The notes: generated from the sequence alone by a model not told the origin. A stretch of DNA of 64,000 nt from Schistosoma haematobium (GCF_000699445.3 NC_067201.1:19009501-19073500), one strand, 5' to 3'; positions 31,913 through 44,572 are shown, counted from the stretch's first letter. Made by a program: numbers and translations.

Positions 31913-34900
31913 ATGGTGAAGTCAAGTGTAGCATTATTGTGCAAAAGTACTTCAGCGTTGAAGAGACGTAAAATCTATGAGACATCTGAGAAGTGCTTAA
32001 AACAGATTACACATTTATACCTAAATGGTAAAAATCTAGATGAACTGGTAAGATTCTCGAAAATATTATCATAATACTTTATGTGTACTATGTTGGTTTT
32101 TGTTTCTACTCCTAGTTATTTTCCTCATTGCTCGTTTTCTCGCTTTCTTTCACATCCAGGGTCAGGAAATCGCTCTGTGTCAGTGCCTAACTGTTCTCTA
32201 CCTGTATGACAATAAGTTGAAATCTATACCAGAACACTTAAACTTAACCCAGTTGACACATTTATATCTTCAAAATAATCGCATAAGTCGTATGGGAAAC
32301 TTGAACTCATTAGAGAAGTTAGAAAAGCTGTAAGTTGAAAAATATTTTCATTCTTCTCCTTTCATAAAGTTTCCTCAGCCGAAATTGTATCAGTATAATT
32401 GAAGGCTTGGAAGGATTAATCAGACTGCAAGAATTACGCATTGACAACCAAAATTTGAATCCAGGCGAAAGTCTAGTCTTTGATGATCGTAGTCTGAATT
32501 CTGTAGCAGTAATGGTCTTGTTATTATTACTTTGTTTGTTATAACCATTCAAAAAATTGCTTTAGATATAATGTAATATCTGTTTTTTAATCTGACGAGC
32601 TAATTGTCTGACTGATAAACCTAACAGCAGCATTTAAGATTAACAGCAGTAAGAAAAAGTATGATCTATTTTGTTAGGGAGATTCATTTAAACCTGTTTT
32701 TAAGATTTTTCAACCCCCTTTATATAATACCTTAACTCTCAAAAAATATTTGTAATTTTAAAGGTTGTTATTAGACCTCATAGGTTTATTTTACCTTAAC
32801 TTCCTCTTCAAACAATGGGATGCAAACGAGTACCACAGCTGACTAGCCTCTGTTGTTTCAAGTTTATTGGTAAAATCCGGTTTTTAAGAGGACCATGAAA
32901 TTATTGGAAGTCACAGACAGCAATTAACTTATTTGATTTTCCAGATTCCTGAACACTACAGAAGACCACATCCACTAAAGATATCAGAGTGAATATGAAA
33001 GATAAATGAAGATATTAGGAATGTGGTTGTAGATAATTTGCTCACAGTTCTCAAGCTTGTAAAGTATAAGTGTATCTGGATTGTTGTGATTCATTCTCGC
33101 TATAGATTTCGAAGAAAAGACAAAACATCTATTTCACTTTTTATCAAGTTCCTTAGTAAGGTTTTTATGTTAAGCGGTTAAAATTCCTTGGTTAGATAAC
33201 TGTTGTTTAATTTTGAGACGATCCCAGCTGAATAATCTGTTTCTAATTTTGACTTTCTACTTTCCCCCTAATCTCTTATCGTGTAACCATTTCCGTGTAA
33301 AAAAATATCCCAACTTAATAGAATAGTCTTATATGCTTGGATGTGTCAGGTAACAAACTGGACACCCTACAAGATTTGAGTAACCTTCATGCCTTAATCT
33401 CTTTGAATGTATCGAATAATTCCATACGATCTATCCATGATCTATCTACATCACTGAATAAATGGTCAAACCTTAAAGAGTTCCATATAAAAGGCAATCC
33501 TGTCATGAAAACAACTCGAGCAAGAGATATCATCATTGTAACTGCAAAACGTCTAGGTAAGTTGTTTTCAGTGGATACTACTTTCAATCACATTAACGCG
33601 TTTAGTTTGATATTTGTGCTATGTGAATTTCATCTGAATTTAAAGTTGGTTTTTGTGAAATAGCAGTATCATTCAATTGCTTACTTAATTACTTAATCTT
33701 GCTACCCATCCTCAGGTATAGCCTACTGGATGGTGATCACCAACTCTATCATGGACTCTCCATTCCAGTTGTTGCTAAGTGGCATCGATAGTCTTGTTGT
33801 ATGCGTCAAAGTTCTGGTGCCATGTGTTCTTTAGTCTGTCTCTTTAGGCTTGGGGATGCTTATTCAGGACTCGCCTTGTAATGTTGAGTACTTTCCGTGA
33901 AATGTGTTCTACCCAACTCCAGCGTCTTTTCTTAAATCCTCCTTATCTGGCAGCTGGTTGGGTTTCTATCATAGTCGGTTACTGCTGATGGTTGCCGGCC
34001 AATCGACTTGGAGTATCTTGTTTGGACAGTTGTTTATGAATGCTTATACATTTGTGATAATGATAGTGGTAGTTTTTTAAGTTTCAGCTCTGTACAGTTG
34101 AACTATTTTAACGTTAGTGTTTAAAATTCTGCCTTTGGACATGGATCACAGTCTTGAGTTTCAAATATTCTTTGAATTCATGAATGCTGCACTTGCTTTA
34201 GCAATTCGTGACTTAACATCCTTATCAGGTCCTTCTTGTTTACTACTGATGCTACCCAAGTACATAAAATCTTCCACTTCTTTCAGAGCTTCACTATCAA
34301 GTGACGTAGTGCTTGCTGTATACGTACTTTAGGGTTTCTCTTTTTCTCTTGTGAATGTTCAGACCTATTTATAATGAAGCCACTGCTAAAGTAGCTGTTT
34401 TTGCCTGTTTGCTGCATAAGTGTTAAGTCATCTTCAAAGTCTGTTATCCAGCTGTGTCCAAGGTGTCCACTGGTTCTGTGCTTTTGCCGAGCTGCAAAGG
34501 TATCCACAATCCAGTAAATAGCTAGCAAAAGGGAAAAAATTGGAGTGGGTACCATCATTTCACTCCAGTTCTCATTTGGAAAGAGTTTGTGAGCTGTTCT
34601 ACATGGGAAAATCTTGTGATTCAACCTCTTGTAGGAGTTCCGTCTGATGCTACGAATCTTTTCAGGTACTCTATAGTATCGAATATTTCATAGGGTGCTT
34701 CTATTCAAGCTGTTGAATAATTTCTAATAATCAAGGAAGGTAATGTATAGTGATGAGTTATATTCAGTTGATTGTTCTCAGTTTAATTGGCACATGACCA
34801 ATCCTTATGAAAGCGTGTTTGTTGATCTCGATGTTGGACGTCCACTGAATTCTCCATTCAGTTCAGTAACGTTAAAAACTTCATCCTGTACTGATATTAG

Positions 34901-37900
34901 TATGGTGTTTCTGTAGTTGACACACTCACTAAGATCTTTCTTCGATATCTCACTAATGTATTCCTGTTTGTTGGTACTTGTTCTTCATCCCAAATAGTTA
35001 TGAAGCGAACATGGAATATCTTTAAAGTTGTCTCTATATCCTACCTCATTGTTTTAGATGATATGCTGCTTAGTCCACCTGCTTTTTCACTCCTGATTTG
35101 CCGAAAGGCCTTGATAGTTCCTCGGATGTCCAATGGTTTTAGCACCCGTGGTGTGTTAACGAGCTGTCTATCCACCTGTTTAGACACTAACCTCAGTGAT
35201 TGGTTTCCCGTCTTTACCATAATTCCCTGCTACTTTGTTGACTATCATTTAGTTCTTTCATATTTCCTTCTCTTGTAAATTGTCTTGCTGTAGTTGCCAG
35301 GTTTTCTACATATTTCTGTTTGTCAGCTTTAATCCTCTTCAGTCGTTTGTGTACTTCTGTAGATTATGCCCGTGTCCTGGCTGTCTTCTCTTTTGTCTCT
35401 GTATATTCGGCTGTGCCCAGAGTTTCATTCTCTGTACTATTGCTTCTTATGACCCAAGACCTCATAACATGTTAAAGCTATCGCTTCTCTAATCCTTTTC
35501 AGTTACTCTCCGTATGTTTCCTCTTCCTCCGGTAGATATAGTAATACGTAGGACTTGTCGGTGACAGTTACCTTGATCCAGCTGACCTTGTCGGCATCCG
35601 AAAAGAAGGGTATATTAAAATCTTGTAATGCTTCTACTGTCGAATGTTTTATAGCTTGGACACCACCAGGTGGTCAGGTTTCGGGTTATCTAAGGCAACA
35701 TTAGCTCCCTTCTTTTGGCTGGAACACATGTTCCTGTAGGTCCTACCATGCCAGGCACATTGGTTGGGGAACGGTTAGACTAAGAGCAGTAACTCAAGGT
35801 CCAGAGGCAAATTTGTACTGTCGGCTGTAAATGAGTGTGACGACAGTAAGATGTTTCTCTTGGAAAACCTCTATCTGCAGCGACGTTACCTTCCTACAAC
35901 AGAAGGAATAGGGTCGAAAATGTCGGTCTTGAAAATTTCGCACCTCATCTTAACCCACGAATTTCCGTCTCTGAGGTTAAGGCCTTTTAAAGTGCGGAGC
36001 TAATCAAACGAAAGTTTTCCAAAAAGACTGTGTGTGGTCGGCCTCAAGCATTTCCCCCTTGGACTCTGCAATCACACTTCCAAGTCACTAAGACTACCAC
36101 TAATCCGGGCTCTTTTTCAGGTCCCTCTACGGCGTAGAGAGCCGGAAAGTGACAACCGCCTTCATGCCTCCAATGGCACCCGAGGTCATCATGTTGACGA
36201 TCGAATCCCTCTCCTACCTCTTAAAAGTTCCTCCACCCCATGAACAACTCTTTCCACGTATCTCTATCACCACAGGCCATCAATGCTAATGACTTGAGTC
36301 CACGAAATGTTATTCCCGGTCTCCTGAATCCACACGCTAAACTACACATTGTAGCTTTTAATGTTCGAACCTTGTGTCAAGTGGGAGCACGGGCTTCTTT
36401 GGCTAGGACTCTAGAATCTCGCGCCGTTTATGTGTGCTGCGTCTTCGAAATGCGCGAACAATATCCAATTACTCTCATTCATTCGGCCTCACCTTGCCAA
36501 TATAAAGAACTGGCACTACTTACACTTCGGGTATCTGAAGACCTCACTGCTACTTTCTGGGGCGTTAAATTTAATAGCAGAACCCAATATCTTCAATCAA
36601 CCTGAATGGCAAACTGATGTAAGTCCTCCGACTCTTAGTGAGCCTTAAAAGGCTATAAGCAATCTAATGCGAGGAAAAGCAGCAGAGCCTGATGGATTAA
36701 TCCCTGAGAATCTTAAGGATAGTAGTCCAGCTTCAGCAGTTACATTAACTGAGATCTTAGCTAAAATCTGGGAACTGGATGTTGTCTCATCTGACTGGTC
36801 TCGATCTCTGATCATCCCAGCCTATAAGAAAGGGACAAAAATCCTCTTGCAACAATTACAGAGGAATCAGTTTAACCAATAGTGTCTGAAGTATTGGCCT
36901 CAATAATACTTCGACGTCTTACTAGAGCTCGTGAAGGGTGAACCCGAGAAAACCAGGCTGGTTTCAAACCTGGATGTGAATGTGTGGACCAAATATTCAC
37001 CCTTCAGCAGATCCTGGGATACAGAAATACTTTTAGACGTCCGATTATAGTTGTATTTCTTGACCTTAAGGCAATGTTCGACTCGGTTGATCGTGAGGTT
37101 CTGTGGCAGTGTCTGTCATTGAGAGGCGTACCAGATAAGTGCATTATCCTTGTACGGGCTCCCTACCTGGACACCTTTGGTCGAGTCAGAGTCTATGACA
37201 AACTCATCGGAATCGGTTACTCCATGTGGCGTTCATCGAGGTTATCCGCCTTCCCCATTCTTATTTAACTTTATCATAGACATAATTTTAGAGATAACAC
37301 TTTAATCATCCGACTTTTCAGGAGATTCACTTTTAGACTTGGGATACTCAGATGATACAGTTTTGTCCAGTGAGGACGCTGACAAAATGTAATCGTCCCA
37401 CCACCTCAAGCTATAGTACAATCATTTTCGGGATATGGTCGCAATACAACCACTATCTTCAAAGTTTATGTAAGGACTGTCAATGAATGAATAAAGGAAC
37501 ACATAGATAAAAACTCGGCGAAGCTTATCACGCAATTAGTTTAGGCAGATTCTGTGCGTCCAATTTACTCATGACACGGAACAGTTGAACGAATTGTTGG
37601 GAACAAATGATATCGGTTCGTGAAGTGTTCCTTAACTTCTCAAAAGCCTTCGACAACTCGGCGCAATCATCCTAGAATTGTTCCTTACTCTCTTTCTATA
37701 ACGTGTGCACGATGCTACCCGGAAATCCGCAACGCTGTCGCGTCCTCTATAATCAAAAGTGACACAATTCTGTTAGATTAAGTAGGGGCGGGTAACTAGT
37801 ATGTGACAGGGCTGAAGGATAAGTCTTACGGAAACAGACCGTAAAATTTTTGATTATTCTCGTCGAGCTTTAAGAAGGTTCCGTTGGCTCTTACCAACGG

Positions 37901-40900
37901 GCTTCAATTTTGACGTAGAGGAGACATCTTTCTTCCATCCGAGGGGCGAGTTTACTGCGTGACAGTGTGCTGCTTCCTACGTTGTGGCTATTAAACATGG
38001 TTAATAATAGTATAGGGTATCCGTAGGTTTCTGGTATTCGATCATATGTGTCTACACAGCATTACTCGTGTATTTTGCGTTAGGAATAGAGTCCTAAGTA
38101 AGGGTGGGGAATCAATTGATGATGTAGTAAATGTCCATCAACTGATGTGGTCGAAATGTGATGTGCTTGCCAAACCATTGCCTACATTGATGGGAGGTTT
38201 TTTCTTGTGCAGGATTAGGCTGGAGGAAAGCTAGGGGCGACCGAAGCAAAACATAGCATTAGTCCATGAAGTCACTGACACTTGGACTTAGCCATGCTAA
38301 TAGGTACAGACTACCTGGTTGGGGTGAGTGTGATAATCGTAACCAATGATTAGAGACTTTGACATGGGTCAGAATCTTTTACAGTCGCTCAGGTACATCC
38401 ATTCATTGTCTTCCTCCAAATTCTGAGATTCTAAATTCGCCATAACATTCTTTGGTTTTTATCTCAATAATTTGTATTTTTCCCCAGTTGTATCTTCAGT
38501 GCCTGATCTTTCCTATTACTACTGATACTGTTACTACCTCTAATATTTTGGGATTTGGCCTGAAAACTTCATGTCTATGTGTTGATGGGATGTGGGAACT
38601 TTAACCGATGTACATACGTACAAGTTCTACGTTGTGACCGAATCCCATGTAGCTCTGCGTATGGATTTTTGTGGGAAAATCATTACATCTATGAACACGT
38701 TGAAAGCACATAGATTTACTAGTCTCTCACTATTCTCTTTTCCTTATCCAATTATGTCGCTCCATGATACGTTTGTGTCTTTTGTTGTCTATCCCTGTCT
38801 CAGCCGTTAGGTTTCTCATTAAGATGATCGGGTCTTACCTTGGTAGTTTTAGTGGCCCGAGATGTGATTCCGATTAGATCATATGATTGATTGTTGTTGA
38901 AATATACATGTCGTCAATCCTCGTATAAAATTATCAACTGAACTCGCGTCAGTGAATAACGGAATTAAAATAAGTCATATACGAGAATGAATTTCGAATA
39001 CGTTTCTTTTCTACACACTGGTCTGGACAGACAATCAGAGGAACGAAGCGAAATGACGCGTGGTGGAGAAGGCCTATGAGCCAACACCATTTAGTCAAGA
39101 GTTAATCATTTATGGGTATGACAGCGGGATAAGTAGTGGAAATAAGTAGGGTATAAAAGAGATTGGTCTATGGGGCCAACTGAGTATAAGGATAAAGAAT
39201 AGTGAAGTATAAACATCTGATGAGCCGTACTAGAGTTAATAGCGTCTATTATCGATTAGTGGGTTTGCATTCACATACGTGGTTCTACAATTCCAGGCAG
39301 GTCGTTTGGAGAACGGTAAGACTAAAGGCAGCAACTCAAGGTTTGAGGGCGAAATCGCACTGCTGACTGTAGAGGGATGTGACAGCAGCAAGGCGTTCCC
39401 CTCATACCCGTAGCAGTACACGAGACCAAGTTGGTCACGACCGAATCCTTCCTACACCTAACAACTCTCTCATCTCTACGGCTAATGCTTCTCCCGTTCC
39501 TTTATCACCTCGCACCTCGAGTGCAAACGATTTGAATACGCGGAACGTTCTTCCTGGTCTCCTGAAACCACGCTTTAAGCTACACGTAGGAGTTTTTAAC
39601 GTCCGGACACTGTGCCAAATAGGACAACAGGCTTCCTTAGCTAGGACTTAAGAATCTCGCGCCATCGATGTGTGCTGCGTCTCCGAAACGCGCATACATT
39701 ATCCGAGCAGCGTCTTTCATTTATATTAGCTTCAATAATACTTCAGCGCTTAACTAGAGCTCATGAAGAGCAGACCAGAGAAAATCAGGCTGGTTTTCGA
39801 CCTGTACGTGGTTGTATAGACCAGATATCCACACTACGTCAGATCCTAGAACATAGAAACACATTCAGACGCCCCACAATCGTAGTATTTCTCGACATTG
39901 AGGCGGCATTTGACTCTGTTAATCGTGAGGTTATATGGCAGTGTTTGTCACTGATAGGAGTACCAAAGAAGTACATTAACCTTATAAAGGCTCTCTACTC
40001 GAACACAACTGGTAGAGTGAGAGCTTATGGCGAACTGTCATCAGAATTGATTACTTCAAGTGGTATTCGTCAGGGCTGTCCACTCTCTCCATTCTTGTTT
40101 AACTTTGTCGTTGATGTGCTTTTAGAGATGACACTTTCCTCATCTAAATTTCCAGGGGTTGAACTTCTACCGGGAGATTCACTTTTTGACCTAGAATATA
40201 CCGATGACATAGTTTTATTTGGTGAAGACGCTGATAAAATGCAGAGTCCTCTGACTACTCTAAGCAACAATGCAAGCATGTTCGGGATGCGATTCTCCCT
40301 CTCGAAATGCAAAATGTTGCTCATCAGCCCTTGTAGTCTGGTATTTGAAAAAGTCTCATCACGGATACAGAAGGCTCGACTGGATTTCGCCAACTTGCGT
40401 CATTTATGGTGTAGACGCGATATCCGTCTATCAACCAAAGGACAGGTTTACTGCGCAGCAATTCGTCCCGTCCTACTTTATGGCAGTGAAACATGGCCGG
40501 TAAGAGTAGAGAATATCCATAGGTTACTAGTATTTGATCATAGGTGTCTTCGAAATATTGCTCGTATATCCTGGGACCATCGAGTAAGTAACGCATTTGT
40601 TAGGAAACGGGTACTAGGTAGGGATAGCAAATCAATTGATGAAATAGTGAAACTTCATCAGTTGAAATGGCTGTGACATGTGTTACGTATGCCCAACCAC
40701 CGACTGCCCCGACGTGCAATGTTCAATAGTATAGGAGTAGGTTGGAAGAAAGCTAGGGGCGGCCAGACCAAAACATGGCACAAGTCCATGAAGTCACTGA
40801 CAAGTGGACTGAGTCATGTTGGTAGGTGTAGACTACCTGGTTGGGGAGCGCGAGATGATAGCAACCGATGGTTAGAGACCCTGAATGCCAAGGCTCAAAA

Positions 40901-43900
40901 TCGTTTGCAATGGAGCAAGTGCATCAACTCTTTGTGTTCTCCCAAATTCTAATCTTCTGAATTCTTCATGTCCCTTTCTTTTTTCTCTTTCCAAATTTAC
41001 TTCACTAGATTATACTCCTTGAATAATATCTTCAAACCCTAATTTTTCTGATTACAGCTTATAATTTTACTACATCTAGCACTACGGAATTTGAGTCGAC
41101 AACTGCAACTCTGTTCTAATGTGGTGTGGCAACTCGAACTGATGTAAGTACGTACGAAGTTCTTCGTTGTTGCTGACTGACTTACTTATTATTTATTAGT
41201 AGAATGACCAGAGGAACAGAATGGTGACTGCAGAGGCGAGATACGTAGAGTCGTATTTCTGTTCGGTCGTCGAGTGGTTTGTGGGAGATGTACTCGCTCT
41301 CGTTTGTAACAAAACGGTACTAAGGCATGATACCAATATCAGTGCATATGATTATCGATGTTGGCGAGAGGAACTGACTTGGTTGTGACGAACAATAGTG
41401 TATCTTTGAGAGATTAGCTCTAAGCTCGATGTCCTGGTATACAGTGCGATGGGAATAAAATATTAATTGCAATAATCTTGTAATATTTGTGGGTAATGAA
41501 TAATACAACATGCAGTTATACATGTGAACGAATAGATAAGATGAACATAATCGTTACTAATCAGCTAGTAGAGTTAGAGGTATTCACAGACATAATAGGA
41601 GGCAATATCGAAATGAAAAATGTGTGGCATGATAACATAAAAAATGAATGAGTGTAATAATAGGCCAAATATGACATGATAAAAAATGGGACGAACTCAC
41701 TTTAAAGCAGCAAAATTTCACGTTGTTGAATAATAAAAATAGTCCAGTGAGCTTTAAATGTCATAAAGTGGTGTTCATAAACTTATAATTTGTTCGGTGA
41801 GTGATATGATTGCGTAAATGTCATAATTTAATGTCAGCACGAACAAAAATAATAATTCTACGTTAGGTGATAATATGCCACTAATGTGATAATGAGACTG
41901 TGATAATTATTTGAATCATAATGGAACAATCTGCTGGATGGACCAATCAGCAAAGTTGACATGAGGACAAAGTATCAATAAGATAATACGATTTGAGCAT
42001 GTCCATGTCGAGCTGCACAGGGTTTGCTGAGTATGTCCCATTGAAGATCGAACTGCATTCGCTGACTTTGTTCGTCGAAAGTGTAGAGTGCAGAAGTTTT
42101 TCATCGATGTAGCTTGCTGCGTTAGGTTCGTCGGTGGCGGGCTCACCACTTTAGTGGCTCGAGATCTGACTCCAATTAGATCTTATGAATGATTGCTATT
42201 GAAATATATGTCACCTATCCTCATATATAATCATCGACTTAAATTGCATTAGTGTTTAATGGAATTAAATGAGTCAAATTTGAGAATGGATTTTGAATAC
42301 ATATATTTTGTACAATCATTCATCTGGACAGACAATCAGAGGAACGAAGCGAATAGAAAAGAGCTAAGGGAAATGACTGGCGGCGGAGAAGGCGTGTAAG
42401 CCAACTCCATTTAATCAAGAGTTAATCAATAATTCTGGTCACACGAAAATAGGCTACATATATGTGACGAGTAGGATAAGAAGTGTGCACACAAATGCTT
42501 ATATAAAAGCAGCCAGGCTTGATAAGCGAATAATTAACAAGGTCAAAACGTGGCTCAAGAAGAATGAATAAATCGGCCTGTCCAGAAGCTAGAATAAGCT
42601 ATGTGGGCTTAACATAATAAACGACACTACAAAGTTCCTCTGAGATGGACTACAGCCCTCGTAAAACTGGTTTCTATCATCTTCACTGCCATCATTGATG
42701 TGTACATAGCATTGAATAACACTTACTGTGACCCTTTCCTCTTTTGTTTTTATGAATGCCTTAATGATCCTGGAGCCGTGTATTTCGCATCCTAAATTTG
42801 CTTGTTTTCTCCTTTGAAGGGCATCAGTGCAATCTTTTGTGTGTATGAAAGATGTTATCTTTCATGACTAAAAGATAACTGCATCTTGTGAATATAGTCT
42901 TTTCTCAGATGGTGTTCAATGGATTTGACTTATTCCAAACTGGGCCAGGTTGTATGTCCTCTTTTCTACAGCTATTTGAATGACCTTCCTGGTCTCCTAC
43001 ATTGTCCAGATGTTTCATTTCTATATAATAGTTGTTGCTCTGGTTATTAAAAGGTCATTGACCTCGAGGCATTAAAGCATCTCAGATTTCACCGTGAAGC
43101 ATCATAAATCATTTTTTAGTTAGCTAGTTGTAATGAAGTTCATTCATACTAAGTGGAGTTGCAAACCCCTACTCCTAACCCTCTTTCATTACCCGGATTT
43201 GGAAGAGGCAGTAGCTTCATCCGGCCTCCATGAGGTATCATTATTGCTCGATTAACTAATGAGAACTAAATTCTTCTTACGCTGAAGAAGTGGATTAGAT
43301 TAAGTCACGAAACGTCAGAAATACAGTTTTCTACTCATTGGGATATAACAAGAAAACATATTAATTATTAACTTCCTACCCGTTACTCAGCTTATTCAAA
43401 AAAGTCTAGCCTTGCCATTGATACTATTACGTCCTTGATATGTCTACCTAATAGTATGCCGGAGATAACTTGTTTACATCTAGATTAAGGCTTTGACATT
43501 GTAGGCTGACTGGTTCAACCTTGAGGCTAGAAACGCGTGAGGTCGAAGTGAGACTAACTGCCTTGGGTAGAGAGACGAAAACTATTCTATCACCTGATTG
43601 GCTGACAAGCGCTCATGAGTGAGAGGACAAATTAAGTGGAACACTACTCGACTTATTCCCAATTCCGATTCACACTCAGAACTGGTTCCGACTTAGATTA
43701 GTGTAAAAAGATACACGAATAAATAGATGACTAACAAAATCACAAGGCATAACAACTAGAAAATACAATTATGTCCAAAACTAGGCAATTGGGTAGAAAA
43801 ATATAGTACTTAAGGTTTCGTTTAAATTACAATAGCTTTGGAACAAGAAGGGTTATAACAATGAATCATAAATCAAACGAAAGCTTGTGATTTGTAGAAA

Positions 43901-44548
43901 ATAATAGTAACAAAATAAATGTTAGTGTTTTACGAGCTTTGGATTAAATGGAATAGCGTCCCCAAAAAGAGCTTCCGTAGTTTGTCCTAGCTTCTAGATT
44001 CTCTGTTCACGTCAGATACCTGCAAACCTAGAAGTCATTATTTCCGTGTGCATACGAAGTCCAAATTAATGTTCTACGATTTCATCAATAGCTGAAACCG
44101 ATGTTTATAATTTGTTAAAGTAAAACTAGATCCATTTGTCGATATATTTGCACTGTCTCGTCCGTATATATATGTTTGAGAATTCCTTTTATTCAATAGA
44201 GGTAGGACAAAACGGTCCGTTTAAGTTGTCCCACTTATTAATAAAGTGATAAAAACCAGAGTCATTAAAATAAGTAAAAGGAAGTATATGGTTAGATAGT
44301 GAAGAGGCGACTTGTACGACCAAACCCCTGTTACAGGCTTTAACATAAATAAATTTACAATATCATGTAAGAAATATATCTTGGATACGTTTTACTTTGG
44401 TTATTCTACTCAAACAAAATCATGTTTTGTTCCCTAATTTCATATTGTTTTCGTATAGAAATGCTGGATAATAAGGCGATATCTGAACCAAATAGACAAT
44501 TTTTAGAAAATTGGAACCAGTATAAGAGTTTTAATCTCGAATTGTCAA
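31913..44548 (+). CDS. PPP1R42: PPP1R42 (LRRC67/TLRR) homologue, leucine-rich-repeat PP1 regulator (3' end not found)
   Basis: Five exons: 31913-32047, 32160-32329 (or from 32166), 32370-32508, 33322-33556 and 44459-44548. GT-AG borders and phases agree and give about 256 codons, against roughly 309 in vertebrates. The ATG at 31913 starts MVKSSVALLCKSTSALKRRK. LRR units follow: LYLYDNKLKSIPEHL, THLYLQNNRISRMGNL, the segment ending IIEGLEGLIRLQELRIDNQN, DVSGNKLDTL, LNVSNNSIRSIHDL and HIKGNPV. Exon 5 supplies the cap after the last repeat: MLDNKAISEPNRQFLENW matches the vertebrate segment ending in a RQFLxNW motif. In mammals the protein binds PP1 and sits at microtubules and centrosomes, notably in testis (established for the family); the same role here is inference. 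Intron 4 is 10.9 kb and full of retroelements. Confidence 0.9.
32509..33321. other. PPP1R42 intron 3
   Basis: 813-nt AT-rich intron from donor GTAATG to acceptor AATAG. Nothing else recognised in it. Confidence 0.6.
33705..35560 (-). mobile_element. decayed SR2-like RTE, minus strand
   Basis: Lies in PPP1R42 intron 4 on the opposite strand. The minus-strand frame 34624-34283 shows LGHSWITDFEDDLTLMQQTG, a degraded form of the RT catalytic block (FEDD). Near 34990-35010 a segment reading IWDEEQVPTN matches the RT region that precedes the catalytic core. Many stops; the ends are approximate. Confidence 0.7.
35723..38640 (+). mobile_element. decayed RTE copy, duplicate B with 3' end
   Basis: 35723-37852 is the near-identical partner of 15648-17777. 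Unlike that partner, RTE homology resumes at 37853 (CATATGTGTCTACACAGCAT, then GGAATCAATTGATGATGTAG) and runs to a GTTCTACGTTGTGAC terminus near 38640. The unrelated segment at about 37420-37852 therefore behaves like an insertion inside an RTE here. Same broken reading frames as duplicate A; no active product possible. Confidence 0.8.
38855..39135 (+). repeat. dispersed repeat, copy 1
   Basis: Resembles 42150-42445 over about 290 bp: GTGGCCCGAGATGTGATTCC near the start, CTGGACAGACAATCAGAGGA in the middle, TCAAGAGTTAATCA near the end. No coding domain or tRNA-like promoter seen; the family is unknown to me. Confidence 0.6.
39379..39651 (+). pseudogene. RTE ORF2 start, endonuclease N-terminus
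   Basis: 90 codons. The C-terminal LHVGVFNVRTLCQIGQQASL is the first strand of the APE-type endonuclease fold, where the N-terminal catalytic Asn sits in FNVRT. A TAA ends the frame; the fold is then lost to the internal deletion. Confidence 0.65.
39672..40676 (+). CDS. RTE reverse transcriptase, deletion derivative
   Basis: 334 codons. The first ~20 come from the endonuclease region out of frame; real RT homology starts at ILASIILQRLTRAHEEQ (about 39730). The catalytic blocks LDIEAAFDSVNREV and LEYTDDIVLFGED are intact. It shows the same missing FTYLGS thumb block and the same TGA after QLKWL (40674-40676) as the copy at 3362-4687. The C-terminal segment continues in frame to 40952. Confidence 0.8.
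   Translation: MLRLRNAHTLSEQRLSFILASIILQRLTRAHEEQTRENQAGFRPVRGCIDQISTLRQILEHRNTFRRPTIVVFLDIEAAFDSVNREVIWQCLSLIGVPKKYINLIKALYSNTTGRVRAYGELSSELITSSGIRQGCPLSPFLFNFVVDVLLEMTLSSSKFPGVELLPGDSLFDLEYTDDIVLFGEDADKMQSPLTTLSNNASMFGMRFSLSKCKMLLISPCSLVFEKVSSRIQKARLDFANLRHLWCRRDIRLSTKGQVYCAAIRPVLLYGSETWPVRVENIHRLLVFDHRCLRNIARISWDHRVSNAFVRKRVLGRDSKSIDEIVKLHQLKWL
40680..40952 (+). pseudogene. RTE ORF2 C-terminal segment beyond a nonsense codon
   Basis: Same 90-residue reading as 3086-3358, protein-identical, separated from the upstream RT frame by the single TGA. Confidence 0.7.
41187..42149. other. no gene recognised (PPP1R42 intron 4)
   Basis: AT-rich intronic sequence without a recognised domain. Confidence 0.4.
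42150..42445 (+). repeat. dispersed repeat, copy 2
   Basis: Partner of 38855-39135; includes a 21-bp insertion relative to it after GAACGAAGCGAA. Confidence 0.6.
42845..42888. other. overlapping alternative hairpins
   Basis: ATGAAAGAT-GTT-ATCTTTCAT is a perfect 9-bp hairpin (42845-42865). AAGATG plus TTATCTTT (42849-42862) can instead pair with AAAGATAA (42870-42877) and CATCTT further right. The two folds are mutually exclusive. Confidence 0.5.
43140..43390 (+). mobile_element. retroelement debris with hammerhead-like motif
   Basis: 43282-43316 reads CTGAAGAAGTGG, an AT-rich loop, then CACGAAACGTC. This has the CTGANGA, a GTG/CAC helix, GAAAC and a GTC cleavage triplet, as in the minimal hammerheads described in Penelope-like elements. 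Helix II needs a bulged A and helix I is not convincing. Assignment is tentative. Confidence 0.35.
43391..44458. other. right end of PPP1R42 intron 4
   Basis: AT-rich; nothing recognised before the CGTATAG acceptor at 44458. Confidence 0.4.
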
Positions 44549-44568
44549 GTAAGTCAAGTTTACACTAT

Positions 44569-44572
<4 letters not shown>

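Larger units (their letters stand above)
39235..41186 (+). mobile_element. RTE-clade non-LTR retrotransposon with internal deletion
   Basis: Retains a 5' region homologous to 35723 onward, an ORF start at 39379 (leading to LKLHVGVFNVRTLCQIGQQA-type endonuclease sequence, stop near 39650), then an abrupt junction near 39725 into the reverse transcriptase. Roughly the rest of the endonuclease and the RT N-terminus are gone. The 3' end is GTTCTTCGTTGTTGCTGACTGAC. From the junction onward it is nearly identical to the minus-strand copy at 2849-4312. Confidence 0.85.
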
